Shown here: in pieces, positions 18,038-27,583 of the stretch
How positions within the stretch are numbered: position 1 is the stretch's first letter
Layout of the letters: each line of letters opens with the position of its first letter
Assembly: GCF_001648595.1 (NCBI RefSeq)
Contig: NZ_LBAW01000016.1
Location: forward strand, 1 to 64,000
Source: Legionella bozemanae
GTDB taxonomy: Bacteria; Pseudomonadota; Gammaproteobacteria; Legionellales; Legionellaceae
Reading direction: 5' to 3'
Length of the DNA: 64,000 bases
Translations under genes and position numbers: made by a program
Notes under the pieces: model-generated
What the model was told of the DNA's origin: nothing
Databases searched by the model: none
The model's input: only the letters and a program-made list of their open reading frames with translations

Positions 18038-18182
18038 TAGGGTCTGTTAACATTCTCTAACTTGAGTCAAAATCGCTTGATTTTCGAGCAGTGAAGCGCA
18101 ACATATATTGAAGTATGTTAAGCATCGGAGCACAGGGAGTCAACGATGTTGGCCAAGATAGCCTAAAACGAAACAGTCCCTA
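18038..18182. repeat. 145-bp palindromic element (TAGGGTCTG family)
   Basis: The segment starts TAGGGTCTGTTAACATTC and ends CGAAACAGTCCCTA, an 11-bp imperfect terminal inverted repeat. Inside, GCTTGATTTTCGAGCAGTG and the later GCATCGGAGC-type sequence form further weaker complementarity. GGCCAAGATAG near the right end is shared with the copy at 44850 and, as CCAAGATA, with the short copy at 11513. No open reading frame lies inside. It looks like a non-autonomous, MITE-like or REP-like element. Confidence 0.8.
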
Positions 18183-18229
18183 ATGGATATCACTTATAGA
18201 AGGAAAAACAATTATAAGGAAGCTCAAAG

Positions 18230-19027
18230 TTGATATCACGATTTGCCAATTATTTTCATTTTTTAAGATGCCATATAAAAAAACCGCCTCAGATTAGTAA
18301 CACAAATATTCAAAAAAACGTCGTTGTTACTATGACTACGACACCGAAACGAATCAATAAAATATGGCCGACTTTAAACTCTATTGCATTGCAATCGCAA
18401 CAACCTGAAAATATCCTGTTGTGGATTCCAAAGCAATTTAAACGTTTTTCAAACCAATCTATTTCCCAACCACCAGATTTTATTAAAAACTATCCCAATG
18501 TTCTTATTCAGCATATTGAGCAGGATTATGGACCTGCCTCAAAATTATTGCCGTGTTTACAATTATTTGCCGGACAAGATACAAAAATAATCATTATTGA
18601 TGACGATAGAATTTATCCACCTCATTTCATTCATGATCTATTGAAATACGAGCAAGCAGATCCTGCTGCAGCACTCGGAATAGCAGGAACAGTGATGCAC
18701 GGTGCTATGCGCAATGAACATGCCGCAACTAAAAAAATGGCTTTAGTTGACGTACTCCTGGCATATAATGGCATGCTTGTGAAGCCAACCTTCTTTTCAG
18801 AAGATATTTTCCATTATCCACCCAACCTACCCGAAGCTTTTTTTGAGGATGATGTTTGGGTAAGTGGACATTTGCAGAAAAAGAATATACGAAGAGTTCT
18901 AATCCCTTCATTACCAGGATGGCAAAGTATTATCCTTGGGAATAAGCGCTCTATGGGATTATGTATGCATGAAAATAAAGATAAGAACAATTTTAATCGG
19001 GTCTTTCACTATTTATTTGAACGGTAG
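18230..19027 (+). CDS. GT-A type glycosyltransferase-like protein
   Basis: A 265-residue protein with the nucleotide-sugar signature of a GT-A fold: VVTMTTTPKRI near the N-terminus, IIIDDDRIYPP with the DxD metal-binding motif near residue 125, and EAFFEDDVWVSGHLQ, an ED motif typical of the catalytic base region. It resembles small uncharacterised glycosyltransferases of LPS and glycolipid loci. TTG 18230 is taken as the start because AAGGA lies nine or ten bases upstream; no earlier ATG fits. The deacetylase gene starts six bases downstream, so the two form an operon. The donor sugar is unknown. Confidence 0.7.
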   Translation: MISRFANYFHFLRCHIKKPPQISNTNIQKNVVVTMTTTPKRINKIWPTLNSIALQSQQPENILLWIPKQFKRFSNQSISQPPDFIKNYPNVLIQHIEQDYGPASKLLPCLQLFAGQDTKIIIIDDDRIYPPHFIHDLLKYEQADPAAALGIAGTVMHGAMRNEHAATKKMALVDVLLAYNGMLVKPTFFSEDIFHYPPNLPEAFFEDDVWVSGHLQKKNIRRVLIPSLPGWQSIILGNKRSMGLCMHENKDKNNFNRVFHYLFER

Positions 19028-19033
19028 CGAATA

Positions 19034-19813
19034 ATGAAAAAGAAAATTCCTATTTTTTATTATCATTCCATTGGTGGCCCGGAGCCCGAAACATTAGCCT
19101 TGCAACACTTTATAGCGCATTTGGATGCCTTGAAGGCCCAATCTTATACTACAATCACTCTCGCCGATTTATTTAAAGAAAATTATGATCCTGCAAAACA
19201 AAATGCTGTTTTAACATTTGATGATGGCTTATTGGATAATTATGAGAATGCATTGCCCTTGTTAAATCGATATGGTTTCGTTGCAACCTTTTTTGTAGTT
19301 CCTGGATTTGATAAAATGATACGCTGGGTGCATCCAGGCAAAAGAAAATGGAGTAATGTTCAAAAAAAAGGCTATACAATACCTTTTAAAAACATGCAAA
19401 AAAATCATCGAAAAGCATTGCTTGATTCCGGCATGGAAATTGGCTCACACAGTTTTTCTCATCCCAAACTTCATCAAATTGATCCAAAAAAGCTGGGGTA
19501 TGAAATTTCTGATTCCAAAAAATATTTGGAAGATGAGTTGGGAATAGCCATTGAAACATTCTGCTACCCCTATGGCGGTTATAATGCAGCTGTTGTTGAA
19601 ACAGTAAAATATGCAGGGTACCTCGGAGCAACAACTACCTGGCCTGGTTATTATAACTCGGGAAAATCCTTGTATGAAGCCAATCGTTTTTTAATTGAAA
19701 ATCCAATCTTCTTTAATGAAGTACTTAAGGGTAATGGGTTATCTGTTTGTGCTTATTTAAAATCAAAAATTTTAACTTATCAGAGGGATAAAACTAAGTT
19801 GCAGTTATTGTAA
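19034..19813 (+). CDS. Polysaccharide deacetylase (NodB homology domain, CE4)
   Basis: The 259-residue protein has the NodB-type metal-dependent deacetylase motifs: YHSIGG at the N-terminus, TFDDGLLDNY (catalytic base Asp plus metal Asp), GSHSFSHPKL (metal His pair) and CYPYGGYN. There is no signal peptide, so it probably acts in the cytoplasm on a lipid-linked or nucleotide-linked N-acetyl sugar rather than on secreted polymer. Placed between glycosyltransferases and lipid-backbone genes, it may convert an N-acetylhexosamine head group to a free amine, as PIG-L-type enzymes do in other pathways. The substrate is inferred. Confidence 0.88.
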   Translation: MKKKIPIFYYHSIGGPEPETLALQHFIAHLDALKAQSYTTITLADLFKENYDPAKQNAVLTFDDGLLDNYENALPLLNRYGFVATFFVVPGFDKMIRWVHPGKRKWSNVQKKGYTIPFKNMQKNHRKALLDSGMEIGSHSFSHPKLHQIDPKKLGYEISDSKKYLEDELGIAIETFCYPYGGYNAAVVETVKYAGYLGATTTWPGYYNSGKSLYEANRFLIENPIFFNEVLKGNGLSVCAYLKSKILTYQRDKTKLQLL

Positions 19814-19954
19814 AACTATGGATTAGAAACAGATAATTCTTGATTAAGTCTCAGTTTTCATTGAAACAAATTTCAATATAATTTATGCTTTTCTACTCTG
19901 GGCTTATATCAGAATTATTATTAAAAGGTATTATTAGATAAATATGGAGATTTC

Positions 19955-21085
19955 ATGTCATTGGATGTCATATATTGTGAAAAATCCAAACATTTTCGCG
20001 ATTTTTTAAATGTCCCTTTTATATTACATAAACAGGATCAAAATTGGGTTCCCCCTCTCCAGATTGTAACAAAGCGTATTTTAAACAAAAAAAACCCTTT
20101 TTATAAAAATGCCAAAATTAGCTTATGGGTTGCCTATAAAGACAATGCGCCAGTCGGCAGAATTGCTTGTATCATTAATCAAACCCATAATAACTATTAT
20201 GAAGAAAATATTGCTTTTTGGGGATTTTTTGAATCTGAAGAAAATAACGAAGTGACAACTGCTTTATTTAAAAAAATAGAGGAATGGGCACTAACTCATA
20301 AGATCAGCACAATTCGTGGTCCAATGAATCCATCGATTAACTACGAGTGCGGCTTACAAATTTCCGCTTTTGATACCCAGCCTTTTTTTATGATGCCACA
20401 AAATCCTGAATATTATAGGTCATTAATTGAAAATCAGGGTTATAAAAAAATTCAAGATCTTCAAGCATGGAGTATTAATGTCGACCAAGCGAAGATTGAA
20501 CCTAAAAAGCTTCGCACACTACAAGCAGTCCAAAAAAAATATGACATACAGATTAGGCTGGTAAATAAGAAATACTTGGCAAATGAGATAAAATTGATTT
20601 CAAAAATCTATAATGATGCTTGGTGTGATAATTGGGGATATTTGCCACTGGATTTAGATGAGTTTAATTATTTAATATCCGATTTAAAACCCATTATTGA
20701 TCCTAACTTGGTTTATATAGCAGAAATAGCGGGAGAACCTTGTGGATTTTCCGTAGGAATACCTAACCTAAATCAGATATTATTAACGAATCGTAACGGA
20801 AAATTATTAACTTTTAATCTTCTGAATTTAATTTGGCAAATTAAAGTGAAAAAATCAATAAATCAATTTCGTATTCCACTACTTGGAGTATCGAAAAAAT
20901 ACAAGCATCTTCCAATTGGCGCCCTATTATATTATGAATATATTAAAAGAATCACACCACAGGCACAGTTTTTTGGAGCTGAATGCTCATGGATATTAGA
21001 AAACAATCATGCGATGCAAGCAGGACTCAGGCTCGTTAATGCCACCCATTATAAAACTTATCGAGTTTATGAAAAAAAATTTTAA
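19955..21085 (+). CDS. GNAT-like N-acyltransferase, candidate bacterial ceramide synthase
   Basis: A 376-residue protein with a two-lobed GNAT layout. The first lobe has VPFILHKQDQNWVPPL, NPFYKNAKISLWVAYKD and GRIACIINQTHN; then come FWGFFES, IRGPMNPSINYECGL and FMMPQNPEYY. These are the marks of a conserved bacterial family that, from memory, includes the GNAT-type ceramide synthase of Caulobacter (bCerS), which N-acylates the sphingoid base. The gene sits 16 bases upstream of the acyl ligase-ACP-oxoamine synthase fusion that would make that base. This neighbourhood, more than any single residue, supports the role. Otherwise it is an acyltransferase of unknown substrate. Confidence 0.65.
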   Translation: MSLDVIYCEKSKHFRDFLNVPFILHKQDQNWVPPLQIVTKRILNKKNPFYKNAKISLWVAYKDNAPVGRIACIINQTHNNYYEENIAFWGFFESEENNEVTTALFKKIEEWALTHKISTIRGPMNPSINYECGLQISAFDTQPFFMMPQNPEYYRSLIENQGYKKIQDLQAWSINVDQAKIEPKKLRTLQAVQKKYDIQIRLVNKKYLANEIKLISKIYNDAWCDNWGYLPLDLDEFNYLISDLKPIIDPNLVYIAEIAGEPCGFSVGIPNLNQILLTNRNGKLLTFNLLNLIWQIKVKKSINQFRIPLLGVSKKYKHLPIGALLYYEYIKRITPQAQFFGAECSWILENNHAMQAGLRLVNATHYKTYRVYEKKF

Positions 21086-21101
21086 AAACGGATAACATTT
21101 A

Positions 21102-24100
21102 ATGCAAGACTTTATTTCAATCGTTGATGCTCTACAAGGACATGCAAAAGATTATCCTGATAGTATCGCTATTAAATTTATGACACAAAAAAGTTGTGAA
21201 ACACTGACTTATAAAGAATTTGATCAACAAGCATGTCGATTAGCTCAGATATTGCAACAACATGATTCTTATTACGATGAACGTGCTGTCATTTTGTTGC
21301 CACCAGGATTAGACTATATTGTTGCCTTTTTTGCGTGTCTGTATGCGGGTGTAATTGCTGTTCCTGTCTATCCACCTAGAAAAAATCAGCATAAAAATCG
21401 AGTTCTTTCTATTCTTGATGATTCGCAGGCAAAATTTGTAATTACTAACCAAACTCTCGCCCCAGAGTTTACGGATTACACTGTTATTGACATTGACTCA
21501 ATAGGCAAAGAAGTAATTGGGAAGCACTGCTTTCCTATTACCCCAAGCAAAATCGCTTTTTTGCAATATACATCGGGATCTACAAGCACCCCCAAGGGTG
21601 TATTAATCAGCCATTTAAATCTTATTGCAAACATTAAGGGAATACTTAGTTTTACTCCATCTATGGAAAGCGAGCGAGACAAAGTTTGCTCATGGTTGCC
21701 GCCATATCATGATATGGGCTTAATTGGTTGTATACTTACTTCATTATATAAAAGGTTTGAGCTCATCTTAATGCCACCAGCTTACTTTTTGCATTCTCCA
21801 ATACGCTGGTTAGAAATTATTTCTCAAGAACGAATTACACTTACATGTGTCCCCAATTTTGCTTTTGATTTTTGTGTCAAGAAAATTTCGCCTGTTCAAA
21901 TAACTCAATTAGATCTGAGTTCTCTGCGTTGTATATACAATGGTTCTGAGCCTATTCAATTTGATTCTATTCAGAAATTTATTAATAAATTTGCTATTGC
22001 AGGCCTATCTCCGCAAGCGATCTATCCATGTTATGGTCTTGCTGAAGCAACCTTAATGCTAACCGCAAAACAATATAATGCGCCTAATACTTCCTTAAAG
22101 TTAAACAAATTAGATTTTGAATTAGGAAAAATATCTATTGCATCAGAATCAGTAGATACTCCTAGTGTGCATATAATAAACTGTGGTAATTGTCTCACAA
22201 ATCATTCTATTCGCATTGTCGAGCCTAATTCATTAAATGAGCTACCTGAGGGAACTGTAGGTGAAATCTGGGCAAGTGGACCAAGTATCGCAAAAGGCTA
22301 TTGGAATAAAGCGGAACTCTCTAAAGCCACTTTTGAAAACCAGTTACCTAATATTTCAGATAGCTTATATTTAAGAACAGGTGATCTAGGTTTTATGAAC
22401 CATGGCAATTTATACGTTACAGGTCGAATCAAAGATTTGATGATCATGCAGGGTAAGAATTATTATCCACAAGATATTGAACAAGCAATTACCCTAAATC
22501 ATGAAAAATTTGAATCTCTAGGTGCAGCTGCATTCACCATAGAAGTGGAAAACAGACAAGAATTAATTGTGTTACAAGAGGTCAAACGTGAAGCGATAAA
22601 TCGTGGTGAACACGACTTACTGTTTTCTGATATTCGCGCCATTCTCTTAGACCAATTTGGATTGGTGCCTTATTCCATCGTTTTAATTAAACCTTATACT
22701 TTACCTAAAACGTCAAGTGGAAAAATCCAACGCTGGCTTGCGCGTAAGGCTTTCCTTGAAAAAACGCTGCAAAGTGTTGCACACTGGAATAACAATTCCG
22801 AAAATAAAACCAATACCATTTCTTTAAATTCAACGTCAACGGAGATAAAAAAATGGCTTAGCGATTGGTTAATGCGACGCCTCAACATGACACTATCTGA
22901 GTACGATTATGAAAAATCAATCACTACTCTGGGTATTAATTCAATTGCAGCAGTCGAATTGTCAAATGATTTGCAGAGCACAATAGGTAAGCAATTCGAA
23001 TTATTGCCTTTATTTGAACAATATACTTTAAATCAACTCATCACTTTTTTATCGGAAACTACCCCTACCGAAGATTTAAAATGGAACAAAAACACTAAAA
23101 TTACAGGACTCTTAGTCAACAACTCAGTAGTTAATAAGCTCTCAAAGACTAATGAGCCAATTAAGCTTCTTGATCCCCCATTAACATTTGGGTTGCAAAG
23201 CCTAGCACAAAATACTGACCCCAAATTAGACAATGATTTTATTAAAAAGTTAAAAAGCATTTATTTTAATATTAATGAAGGTATATCCAGTAATACGACC
23301 GTAATTGATGGCAAATCCTATGTTAATTATTCCAGTTATAATTATTTAGGTTTATCTGGAGAGCCGAGTGTTACCGAGGCAGTCATTGCTGCAGTAAAAA
23401 AACTGGGGACTTCTGTTTCTGCCAGCCGTCTCGTTTCAGGTGAAAAATCACTTCATGGAGAATTAGAAAAAGCAATTGCTGGTTTAATCGGTACAGAAGA
23501 TTGTCTCGTGTTCCCTGCCGGATATTCAACCAACATTACTATTATTACTCATTTGTTTGGCAAAAATGATCTTATTATTCATGATGAACTCGCACATAAT
23601 AGTATTATTCAAGCTGCTGTGTTTTCAGGAGCTGAACGTGTTGCCTTTCTACATAATAATCATCAATTCCTCGCTGATTTTCTTGAAAAATATCGCGATC
23701 AATATAGAAAAGTATTAATTGTGACAGAAGGGATTTTTAGCATGGATGGAGATATTGCTGATGTTCCCAATCTTATTACCATTAAAAAGAAATTTAATGC
23801 TTTTTTAATGATAGATGAAGCACATTCTATAGGTGTGTTAGGAGAAACAGGCAAAGGCATTCGTGAATATTATAATTTAGATTCCAAAGATATAGATATT
23901 TGGATGGGAACATTAAGTAAAGCATTTGCAAGCTGTGGAGGTTACATAGCGGGCACTCATGAATTAATTGAAAATCTTAGGTATACTTCTGCTGGTTTTG
24001 TTTATTCAGCAGGCATATCACCGGCAAATACTGCCGCTGCATTAGCAGCGATTGAGGTAATGAAGAAAGAACCGCACCGAGTAAGTACGCTGCGTGATAG

Positions 24101-24443
24101 GCATACACTGTTATTGTCTTTATTAAAAGAGCAAAACATTCCAACAGGATTAAGCAATAACACGCCAATTATTCCAATTGTGGTCGGCGAAGACTCAGCA
24201 GCAATTCAACTTAGCCATTACTTAAAAGAAAATCACATTTTAGCTTTGCCTATTATTTATCCTGCAGTAGAAAAAAATTTAGCAAGAGTAAGATTATTTA
24301 TGAATTGTTTACATACAAAAGAACAAATCTATAGCATTGTTAATTTATTGAGAAATAATGTCCTTTTTGAGAAAAAAGTTAAGCGAGAACTCAATATAAA
24401 TAGTAAAAGCCACATACCTAGTTTAGAAGAACAAGAAGTCTAA
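21102..24443 (+). CDS. Trimodular fatty acyl-AMP ligase / acyl carrier protein / alpha-oxoamine synthase
   Basis: One 1113-residue protein carries three enzymes. Residues ~1-570 are a fatty acyl-AMP ligase (AVPVYPP, ATP loop YTSGSTSTPKG near 156-166, YGLAEATL, RTGDLG, GKIQRW). Residues ~580-655 are an acyl carrier protein with the phosphopantetheine Ser614 in LGINSIAAVEL. From about 715 to the end is a PLP-dependent alpha-oxoamine synthase with DEAHSIGVLG and the Schiff-base Lys940 in GTLSKAFASCGG. The expected reaction is activation of a free fatty acid, loading on the ACP, then decarboxylative condensation with an amino acid. With serine this yields 3-ketosphinganine, the first sphingolipid intermediate. 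No thioesterase or reductase domain is present. Confidence 0.88.
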   Translation: MQDFISIVDALQGHAKDYPDSIAIKFMTQKSCETLTYKEFDQQACRLAQILQQHDSYYDERAVILLPPGLDYIVAFFACLYAGVIAVPVYPPRKNQHKNRVLSILDDSQAKFVITNQTLAPEFTDYTVIDIDSIGKEVIGKHCFPITPSKIAFLQYTSGSTSTPKGVLISHLNLIANIKGILSFTPSMESERDKVCSWLPPYHDMGLIGCILTSLYKRFELILMPPAYFLHSPIRWLEIISQERITLTCVPNFAFDFCVKKISPVQITQLDLSSLRCIYNGSEPIQFDSIQKFINKFAIAGLSPQAIYPCYGLAEATLMLTAKQYNAPNTSLKLNKLDFELGKISIASESVDTPSVHIINCGNCLTNHSIRIVEPNSLNELPEGTVGEIWASGPSIAKGYWNKAELSKATFENQLPNISDSLYLRTGDLGFMNHGNLYVTGRIKDLMIMQGKNYYPQDIEQAITLNHEKFESLGAAAFTIEVENRQELIVLQEVKREAINRGEHDLLFSDIRAILLDQFGLVPYSIVLIKPYTLPKTSSGKIQRWLARKAFLEKTLQSVAHWNNNSENKTNTISLNSTSTEIKKWLSDWLMRRLNMTLSEYDYEKSITTLGINSIAAVELSNDLQSTIGKQFELLPLFEQYTLNQLITFLSETTPTEDLKWNKNTKITGLLVNNSVVNKLSKTNEPIKLLDPPLTFGLQSLAQNTDPKLDNDFIKKLKSIYFNINEGISSNTTVIDGKSYVNYSSYNYLGLSGEPSVTEAVIAAVKKLGTSVSASRLVSGEKSLHGELEKAIAGLIGTEDCLVFPAGYSTNITIITHLFGKNDLIIHDELAHNSIIQAAVFSGAERVAFLHNNHQFLADFLEKYRDQYRKVLIVTEGIFSMDGDIADVPNLITIKKKFNAFLMIDEAHSIGVLGETGKGIREYYNLDSKDIDIWMGTLSKAFASCGGYIAGTHELIENLRYTSAGFVYSAGISPANTAAALAAIEVMKKEPHRVSTLRDRHTLLLSLLKEQNIPTGLSNNTPIIPIVVGEDSAAIQLSHYLKENHILALPIIYPAVEKNLARVRLFMNCLHTKEQIYSIVNLLRNNVLFEKKVKRELNINSKSHIPSLEEQEV

Positions 24444-24500
24444 ATTATTGTTCGCGGGATACATCATTCGAACCTAGGGAGGGATCCCAGCTAGGAGCCG

Positions 24501-26603
24501 ATGATAAAATATAATGCTCAGAATAAAATTGTAAGCGATTACGAACTAGCATCTCTCATTTATCGAGACAAGATGGAAATGCAAAATTTGAATGACTCTT
24601 GGTTTCTAAATTATGTAAAATTATATGCACGGGTTTGGAGTTACATTGCATTATGTATTTTAATCTGCATGTTGACTCGAACAACCATGTTTTTTTATTC
24701 TTTTGATTCATCTATATCTGCTTCATATTCTCCTCAAGATATTGGTATATTATATGGACTGGGCTTTTTATATGATTTGCAAGCATCGGCATTTTTATTT
24801 TGCCCGTTTATTTTTATTGGATTAATTTTTTTATATTTTAAGAAACGACAAATTACAATCAATTGCATTTTGGGAGCAGTGCTTATTGAGTTGGTATTAA
24901 TAATCAATGTACTTAATTTTTTTTATTACCAATATTTTGGGACCCGTATAGGAACTAATTTTTTTCTTATTTTGGATGGACAAGCTAATGCAACATTAGC
25001 ATACATTAAAAAAGCATACCCAATTTTAATAATCACTGTCTTACTTGGGATATCCGCAATCCTTATTTACTTATGCTTATTAAAAATAGAAAAACACATT
25101 CGAAAAATAAATTTAAATTATGGCTTTTTCAAAAAAATAATTTTTATTTTTTTATCCCTTTTAATTTACATTTCCGCTATGCGTTGTTCCATTGGAGGAT
25201 ATGGCCTTTATCATGATGGCTTGGGTAACAATCAATTTATTGAAAATGGAGTTGCTGCTTTATATGATGCATATAAAGAGCGACAATCTTCAAAATCTAT
25301 TTTAGCGACAATAAATGATAAAGAAGCATTGGACTTATATAATGCTTTGTTTAACCAAAATACCTCATTATCGCAGTTTTCAATTAATGATTTATATACC
25401 AAAACGACAAAAAAACAGTTTTCAGTAACACATCCGCAACCCAATGTTATTTTTGTGCAAATGGAAAGCTTTGGTCGGCATTTTTTACAATTTGATAATA
25501 AAAACAACGAATTATTAGGCAAACTTTCACCATATTTTCAACAAGATTTTGTTTTTAAAAATTTTTTACAAGGGGGAAATTCTACTTCTCAATCGCTACT
25601 CTATTTAATGTTTAATTCATTCAACTCCTCTTTCTCAGCACTAAACTGTCCAAATTTAGTCTCTTCCTCCGTAGCAAAACCATTTAGAGAAGCAGGATAT
25701 GAAACAGTTTTTTTAACTTCTGGTTCAGAAAACTTTCTCAATCTCAAAAATTTTTTACCTGAACAGGGCTTTCAACATGTTATTGGCTATGAGTCAATAT
25801 TGAAAAAATATCCTAATGCAGAACAAGAAGATTGGGGGGTTTATGATGAGTATATGTATCAATATGCCTTTTACTTATTAAAAAAGGCAGATAGTGAACA
25901 CAAACCTATTTTTATCTATATGAATACAGTAACCAATCATCCACCATATACATTACCTTCTCATTATAAACTTAAACCAATTAAACTATCGAAGAGCATA
26001 CACAACTATGTAGATATTAACCCGGAAGTGCTTAATCAAATCGCTTCAACTTATCGCTATGCAAACGATGCTTTAGGTGATTTTATTCAAAACATTGACA
26101 AGAGTACTCTCGCCACTAAAACCATAATTGCTGCTTCAGGGGATCATAATCAAAGAGAAATCAGCGGCCATTATAAAGATGAAGCAACATTAGGACTAAA
26201 ATTCACGGTGCCATTTTATTTACACATTCCCCAAGAGTATCGAATCAATATTAAATATGATCCTAAGCGAATCGGTTCTCATAAAGACATTTTTCCAACC
26301 TTATATGAACTGTCCTTATCAGAAGCGAGTTACCTTAACGCGGGTAATAATTTATTATCATTAACTCCTGTTGATTTAGAATTTGGCTATAACGTTTCTG
26401 CTATTATGTTTCCTGAAGGAATCGCTTTATTTCAAAATAACCATTATGTATTTTATCCTTGGCAAGATAGCTCAAAAACATTAGTTGGAAAGGGACGAGA
26501 CTTAGAAAATGAAGAAGAATTGAAATTATCTAAAGTTTACTACTACACAAAGCTCATGCAATGGCACTTTTATAAGTCGGCTCAATTAGCAAATTGTTCC
26601 TAA
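24501..26603 (+). CDS. LtaS/MdoB-like sulfatase-fold phospho-headgroup transferase
   Basis: A 700-residue protein with five N-terminal membrane helices (within about residues 45-235) and a large periplasmic sulfatase-fold domain, the LTA-synthase layout. The metal-site and nucleophile segments are visible: VQMESFGRHF, GGNSTSQSLL with the candidate nucleophile Thr, SGDHNQRE, and IGSHKDIFPTLYEL. Such enzymes move phosphoglycerol or phosphoethanolamine from a phospholipid to a glycolipid or glycan. AGGAG is placed five bases before the ATG. It follows the trimodular lipid synthase by 57 bases on the same strand and is a good candidate to decorate the product. The donor lipid is unknown. Confidence 0.83.
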   Translation: MIKYNAQNKIVSDYELASLIYRDKMEMQNLNDSWFLNYVKLYARVWSYIALCILICMLTRTTMFFYSFDSSISASYSPQDIGILYGLGFLYDLQASAFLFCPFIFIGLIFLYFKKRQITINCILGAVLIELVLIINVLNFFYYQYFGTRIGTNFFLILDGQANATLAYIKKAYPILIITVLLGISAILIYLCLLKIEKHIRKINLNYGFFKKIIFIFLSLLIYISAMRCSIGGYGLYHDGLGNNQFIENGVAALYDAYKERQSSKSILATINDKEALDLYNALFNQNTSLSQFSINDLYTKTTKKQFSVTHPQPNVIFVQMESFGRHFLQFDNKNNELLGKLSPYFQQDFVFKNFLQGGNSTSQSLLYLMFNSFNSSFSALNCPNLVSSSVAKPFREAGYETVFLTSGSENFLNLKNFLPEQGFQHVIGYESILKKYPNAEQEDWGVYDEYMYQYAFYLLKKADSEHKPIFIYMNTVTNHPPYTLPSHYKLKPIKLSKSIHNYVDINPEVLNQIASTYRYANDALGDFIQNIDKSTLATKTIIAASGDHNQREISGHYKDEATLGLKFTVPFYLHIPQEYRINIKYDPKRIGSHKDIFPTLYELSLSEASYLNAGNNLLSLTPVDLEFGYNVSAIMFPEGIALFQNNHYVFYPWQDSSKTLVGKGRDLENEEELKLSKVYYYTKLMQWHFYKSAQLANCS

Positions 26604-26695
26604 TGAAAATAGAATGCTTTGATACAGAATACACTAACATTCACGGCGGGATAACGCATCCCCGTGCTGCGTTTATATTGAATTTATTAGATAGA

Positions 26696-27529
26696 TTAAT
26701 AAAATGATACTAGTGATGTTGTTATAAAAAAAGCAATTAATGCATACAAAAATCCAAATATCATATCAATAACATAATGAAATCTTCCATAAATTGTACT
26801 AATTATTAGCCCTACTCCAAAGGGTAAAATGAAATAAAAAAGCAGAGGATTTATAGACCATGTTGTTAATAAAATAGCAGAAGATAACCCTGTATGACCA
26901 CTTGGAAACGCAGTACCTGTGGTTGAACCATCTTGCAATAATTTATGAGTTATTCGAAAAAATAAGCCTTGGCTACGATGATCTTTAATTTTCTCAAAAA
27001 TATTACGAGGACCACAAGCTGGAATGATACTATGGGTTAAAAAACAAGAAAAAAGTAATAATAAGATAACAAATTGACATTCATAGAATGACACAAATTC
27101 TTGTCTAAGATAAAAAAATAGGGGTACCCCATAAATCAGTAAATAAAAGCTTAAATAACATAAATGGAGAAACTCAGAGAGAAAGAGTGAGTTTGCTCGA
27201 TTATTATGATGAAAACTCATCACCCATTTGAAATGTCTTTTTTCAAAATCTATGATTTTTTCATCATAATGCACTTTATTAAGTGCAGACGTTAATATCT
27301 CAGTTTCCCGGTGCAACAGGATTAAAAGCAATAAAGGAGACCAATCATATAAGATTTTTAAAGGGTTTGAATCGATCTGTTTTAAAAAGGGCAAAGCTTC
27401 CCATAATATAATGAGGCAATTCGCATATATATAAAAGAGACGTAATTTCTTTTGTTTAGGGTTAGATATTACTAAAAGAAAGGTCGAAATAATGACATAT
27501 ATAATAACCAATGAATTTACTGCTAACAT
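26696..27529 (-). CDS. PAP2-superfamily membrane protein, Aur1-like
   Basis: A 277-residue protein with about six membrane helices. The PAP2 active-site motifs are PACGPR in place of the usual first motif, AFPSGHTG as the second, and IYGRFHYVIDMIFG as the third. The spacing, and the His-Tyr-x2-Asp ending, recall the PAP2_3 group that includes Aur1-type inositol phosphorylceramide synthases and sphingomyelin synthases. It could transfer a phospho-headgroup to ceramide or dephosphorylate a lipid phosphate. It is followed 54 bases away by a CDP-alcohol phosphotransferase on the same strand when read from 28207 downward, so the pair is one operon in which this is the second gene. Confidence 0.75.
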   Translation of the reverse strand: MLAVNSLVIIYVIISTFLLVISNPKQKKLRLFYIYANCLIILWEALPFLKQIDSNPLKILYDWSPLLLLILLHRETEILTSALNKVHYDEKIIDFEKRHFKWVMSFHHNNRANSLFLSEFLHLCYLSFYLLIYGVPLFFYLRQEFVSFYECQFVILLLLFSCFLTHSIIPACGPRNIFEKIKDHRSQGLFFRITHKLLQDGSTTGTAFPSGHTGLSSAILLTTWSINPLLFYFILPFGVGLIISTIYGRFHYVIDMIFGFLYALIAFFITTSLVSFY

Positions 27530-27583
27530 GATTTAATCCTAAGGTAATAATCTAGAATTCTTGGTGTGTTATTTGCAAATTAC

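Noticed and set aside
18038-18182. Insertion sequence
   Set aside because: It has terminal inverted repeats but no internal coding capacity for a transposase; called a non-autonomous repeat instead.
21102-24443. Oxoamine synthase domain as an LqsA/CqsA-type autoinducer synthase
   Set aside because: Those are stand-alone enzymes that use acyl-CoA and lie next to lqsR/lqsS regulators. Here the domain is fused to its own acyl ligase and ACP and lies among lipid and sugar genes. It is kept as an alternative only.
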